Positions 63,214 to 64,000 of a stretch of DNA of 64,000 nt are shown here, piece after piece. A program made the translations under genes and the position numbers. Origin of the DNA: Mycolicibacterium tokaiense. GTDB taxonomy: Bacteria > Actinomycetota > Actinomycetes > Mycobacteriales > Mycobacteriaceae. The notes beneath the pieces are model-generated. The model made no database searches, had not been told where the DNA came from, and saw nothing but the letters and a program-made list of their open reading frames with translations. The first letter of the stretch is position 1. The number at the start of each line of letters is the position of its first letter. The DNA lies in the NCBI RefSeq assembly GCF_010725885.1, contig NZ_AP022600.1:2418001-2482000 (forward strand), in the 5' to 3' direction.

Positions 63214-64000
63214 ATGACCGTGACCACCAGAACACCCAACACCACCCTGCGGCGTGCTGCCGTCGCCAGCCTCGCCGGCAGTGCCGTGGAGTTCTACGAA
63301 TTCACCATCTACGGATTCCTGGCCGTGGTGTTCGCTCCGCTGTTCTTCCCCTCGAGTGATCCCACGGCATCAACGCTGGCCGCTCTTGCGGTGTTCGGCG
63401 GTGGCTACCTCGCTCGGCCGCTTGGCGGCATCATCTTCGGTGCGCTCGGTGACAGAGTCGGGCGGCGCAGCATCCTGCTGGCCACCATCTTCCTGATGGG
63501 CGGCGCTTCAACCCTGATCGGTGTACTGCCGACCTACGCCCAGGCCGGTCTCGTGGCTCCGCTGTTGTTGCTCGTCATGCGGATTCTCCAGGGCGTTTCG
63601 GCAGGAGGTGAATTCGCCGGCGCCCAGACCTACATCGTTGAAATGGCACCCGAACGCCGCCGCGGGCTCTACGGCTCGCTTCCGGTCTTCGGTGCGGGCC
63701 TGGGTTTCGCCTCCGCCGCGTTGGTGGTTGCTTTGGCATACGCCAGTCTCGATGCCGATCAGATGCGAGAATGGGGTTGGCGAGCGCCCTTCCTGCTGTG
63801 CCTGCCGCTCACCCTGGCATGCCTGTTCCTGCGTCTGCGGCTCGAGGACTCTCCCGAGTTCAAGGCGATGGTGGCCGACGCCAAGGTCACCAGAACACCT
63901 GTCCGAGATGTCCTGCGAACCCAATGGGCCGACGTCATCCGGATGGCTTTCATGACGATTGCAGTGCTCGGACCGAGTTTCCTGGTCAAGGTGTACATGG
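63214..64000 (+). CDS. MHS-family MFS transporter (metabolite:H+ symporter), cut at window end
   Basis: An open frame from ATG 63214 to the window edge, 262 residues visible with no stop: MTVTTRTPNTTLRRAAVASL. It has membrane segments with AVEFYEFTIYGFLAVVF (the MHS family's first-helix block), the MFS motif GALGDRVGRRSILLA, RILQGVSAGGEFAGAQTYIVEMAPERRRG and EWGWRAPFLL. Relatives (ShiA, KgtP, ProP types) import organic acids or zwitterions with protons. AGAAAGG precedes the start by a suitable distance. It is 46 bases after the ALDH stop, so it is probably the importer of the cluster's substrate. Confidence 0.9.
   Translation, partial: MTVTTRTPNTTLRRAAVASLAGSAVEFYEFTIYGFLAVVFAPLFFPSSDPTASTLAALAVFGGGYLARPLGGIIFGALGDRVGRRSILLATIFLMGGASTLIGVLPTYAQAGLVAPLLLLVMRILQGVSAGGEFAGAQTYIVEMAPERRRGLYGSLPVFGAGLGFASAALVVALAYASLDADQMREWGWRAPFLLCLPLTLACLFLRLRLEDSPEFKAMVADAKVTRTPVRDVLRTQWADVIRMAFMTIAVLGPSFLVKVYM

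Overview
The window is high-GC actinobacterial DNA. Gene content and order point to a fast-growing mycobacterium (Mycolicibacterium type). Evidence includes an mce operon, trehalose synthesis by OtsA, phoPR, CYP51 with its ferredoxin, NDMA/mycofactocin-type dehydrogenases, frequent GTG starts and ATGA/GTGA gene overlaps. Species is an inference; no rRNA is present. No insertion sequence, prophage, integrase or CRISPR array was seen, and no gene-free stretch exceeds 300 bases.

Region 1 (1-9929): the 3' part of an mce operon (mceA end, mceB-F, two Mce-associated membrane proteins). It converges on otsA and a 54-residue small gene. This order matches the Mce4 (cholesterol importer) locus of M. 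tuberculosis. Region 2 (10015-18325): a mixed block with an SDR, a VanX-like dipeptidase, a MarR/oxidoreductase divergon with three operator copies, the metal pair ctpJ/nmtR around a perfect 24-bp dyad, an MFS exporter with an apparently leaderless promoter, another MarR and SDR, and tRNA-Thr(TGT).

Region 3 (18353-32791): a block collinear with M. tuberculosis Rv0756c-Rv0772. It holds a decapeptide-repeat protein, phoP-phoR, a HIT protein, adhB, an NTF2-like protein, ferredoxin, cyp51, an SDR, cyp123, a TetR, aldA, an SDR, a 3-hydroxyisobutyrate-dehydrogenase-like protein, a carboxymuconolactone-decarboxylase-like protein and purD. Region 4 (32884-42377): a flavin monooxygenase, an alpha/beta hydrolase, a methyltransferase, a mycofactocin-type SDR diverging from an acyl-CoA dehydrogenase/SDR/acyl-CoA dehydrogenase set, a secreted hydrolase with a very acidic N-terminal segment, and a DCC-family thiol oxidoreductase.

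Region 5 (42460-56085) is the most interesting part. It is a tightly coupled 12-gene operon under an IclR regulator with three operator repeats. It combines a complete CUT2 (ribose-type) ABC importer with alcohol and aldehyde dehydrogenases, a CoA-transferase, an acyl-CoA dehydrogenase, two hydratases, two SDRs and a DUF993 aldolase-like protein. There is no thiolase. The layout suggests uptake of a sugar-like or hydroxylated compound, oxidation of an alcohol to an acid, CoA activation, a beta-oxidation-like sequence and aldol-type carbon-carbon cleavage. The substrate is unknown.

Region 6 (56114-64000): malQ, a luciferase-like F420-type oxidoreductase and a Dabb protein. A second small catabolic cluster follows: a LysR regulator, an ACMSD-type amidohydrolase, an aldehyde dehydrogenase and an MHS-family transporter cut by the window end.
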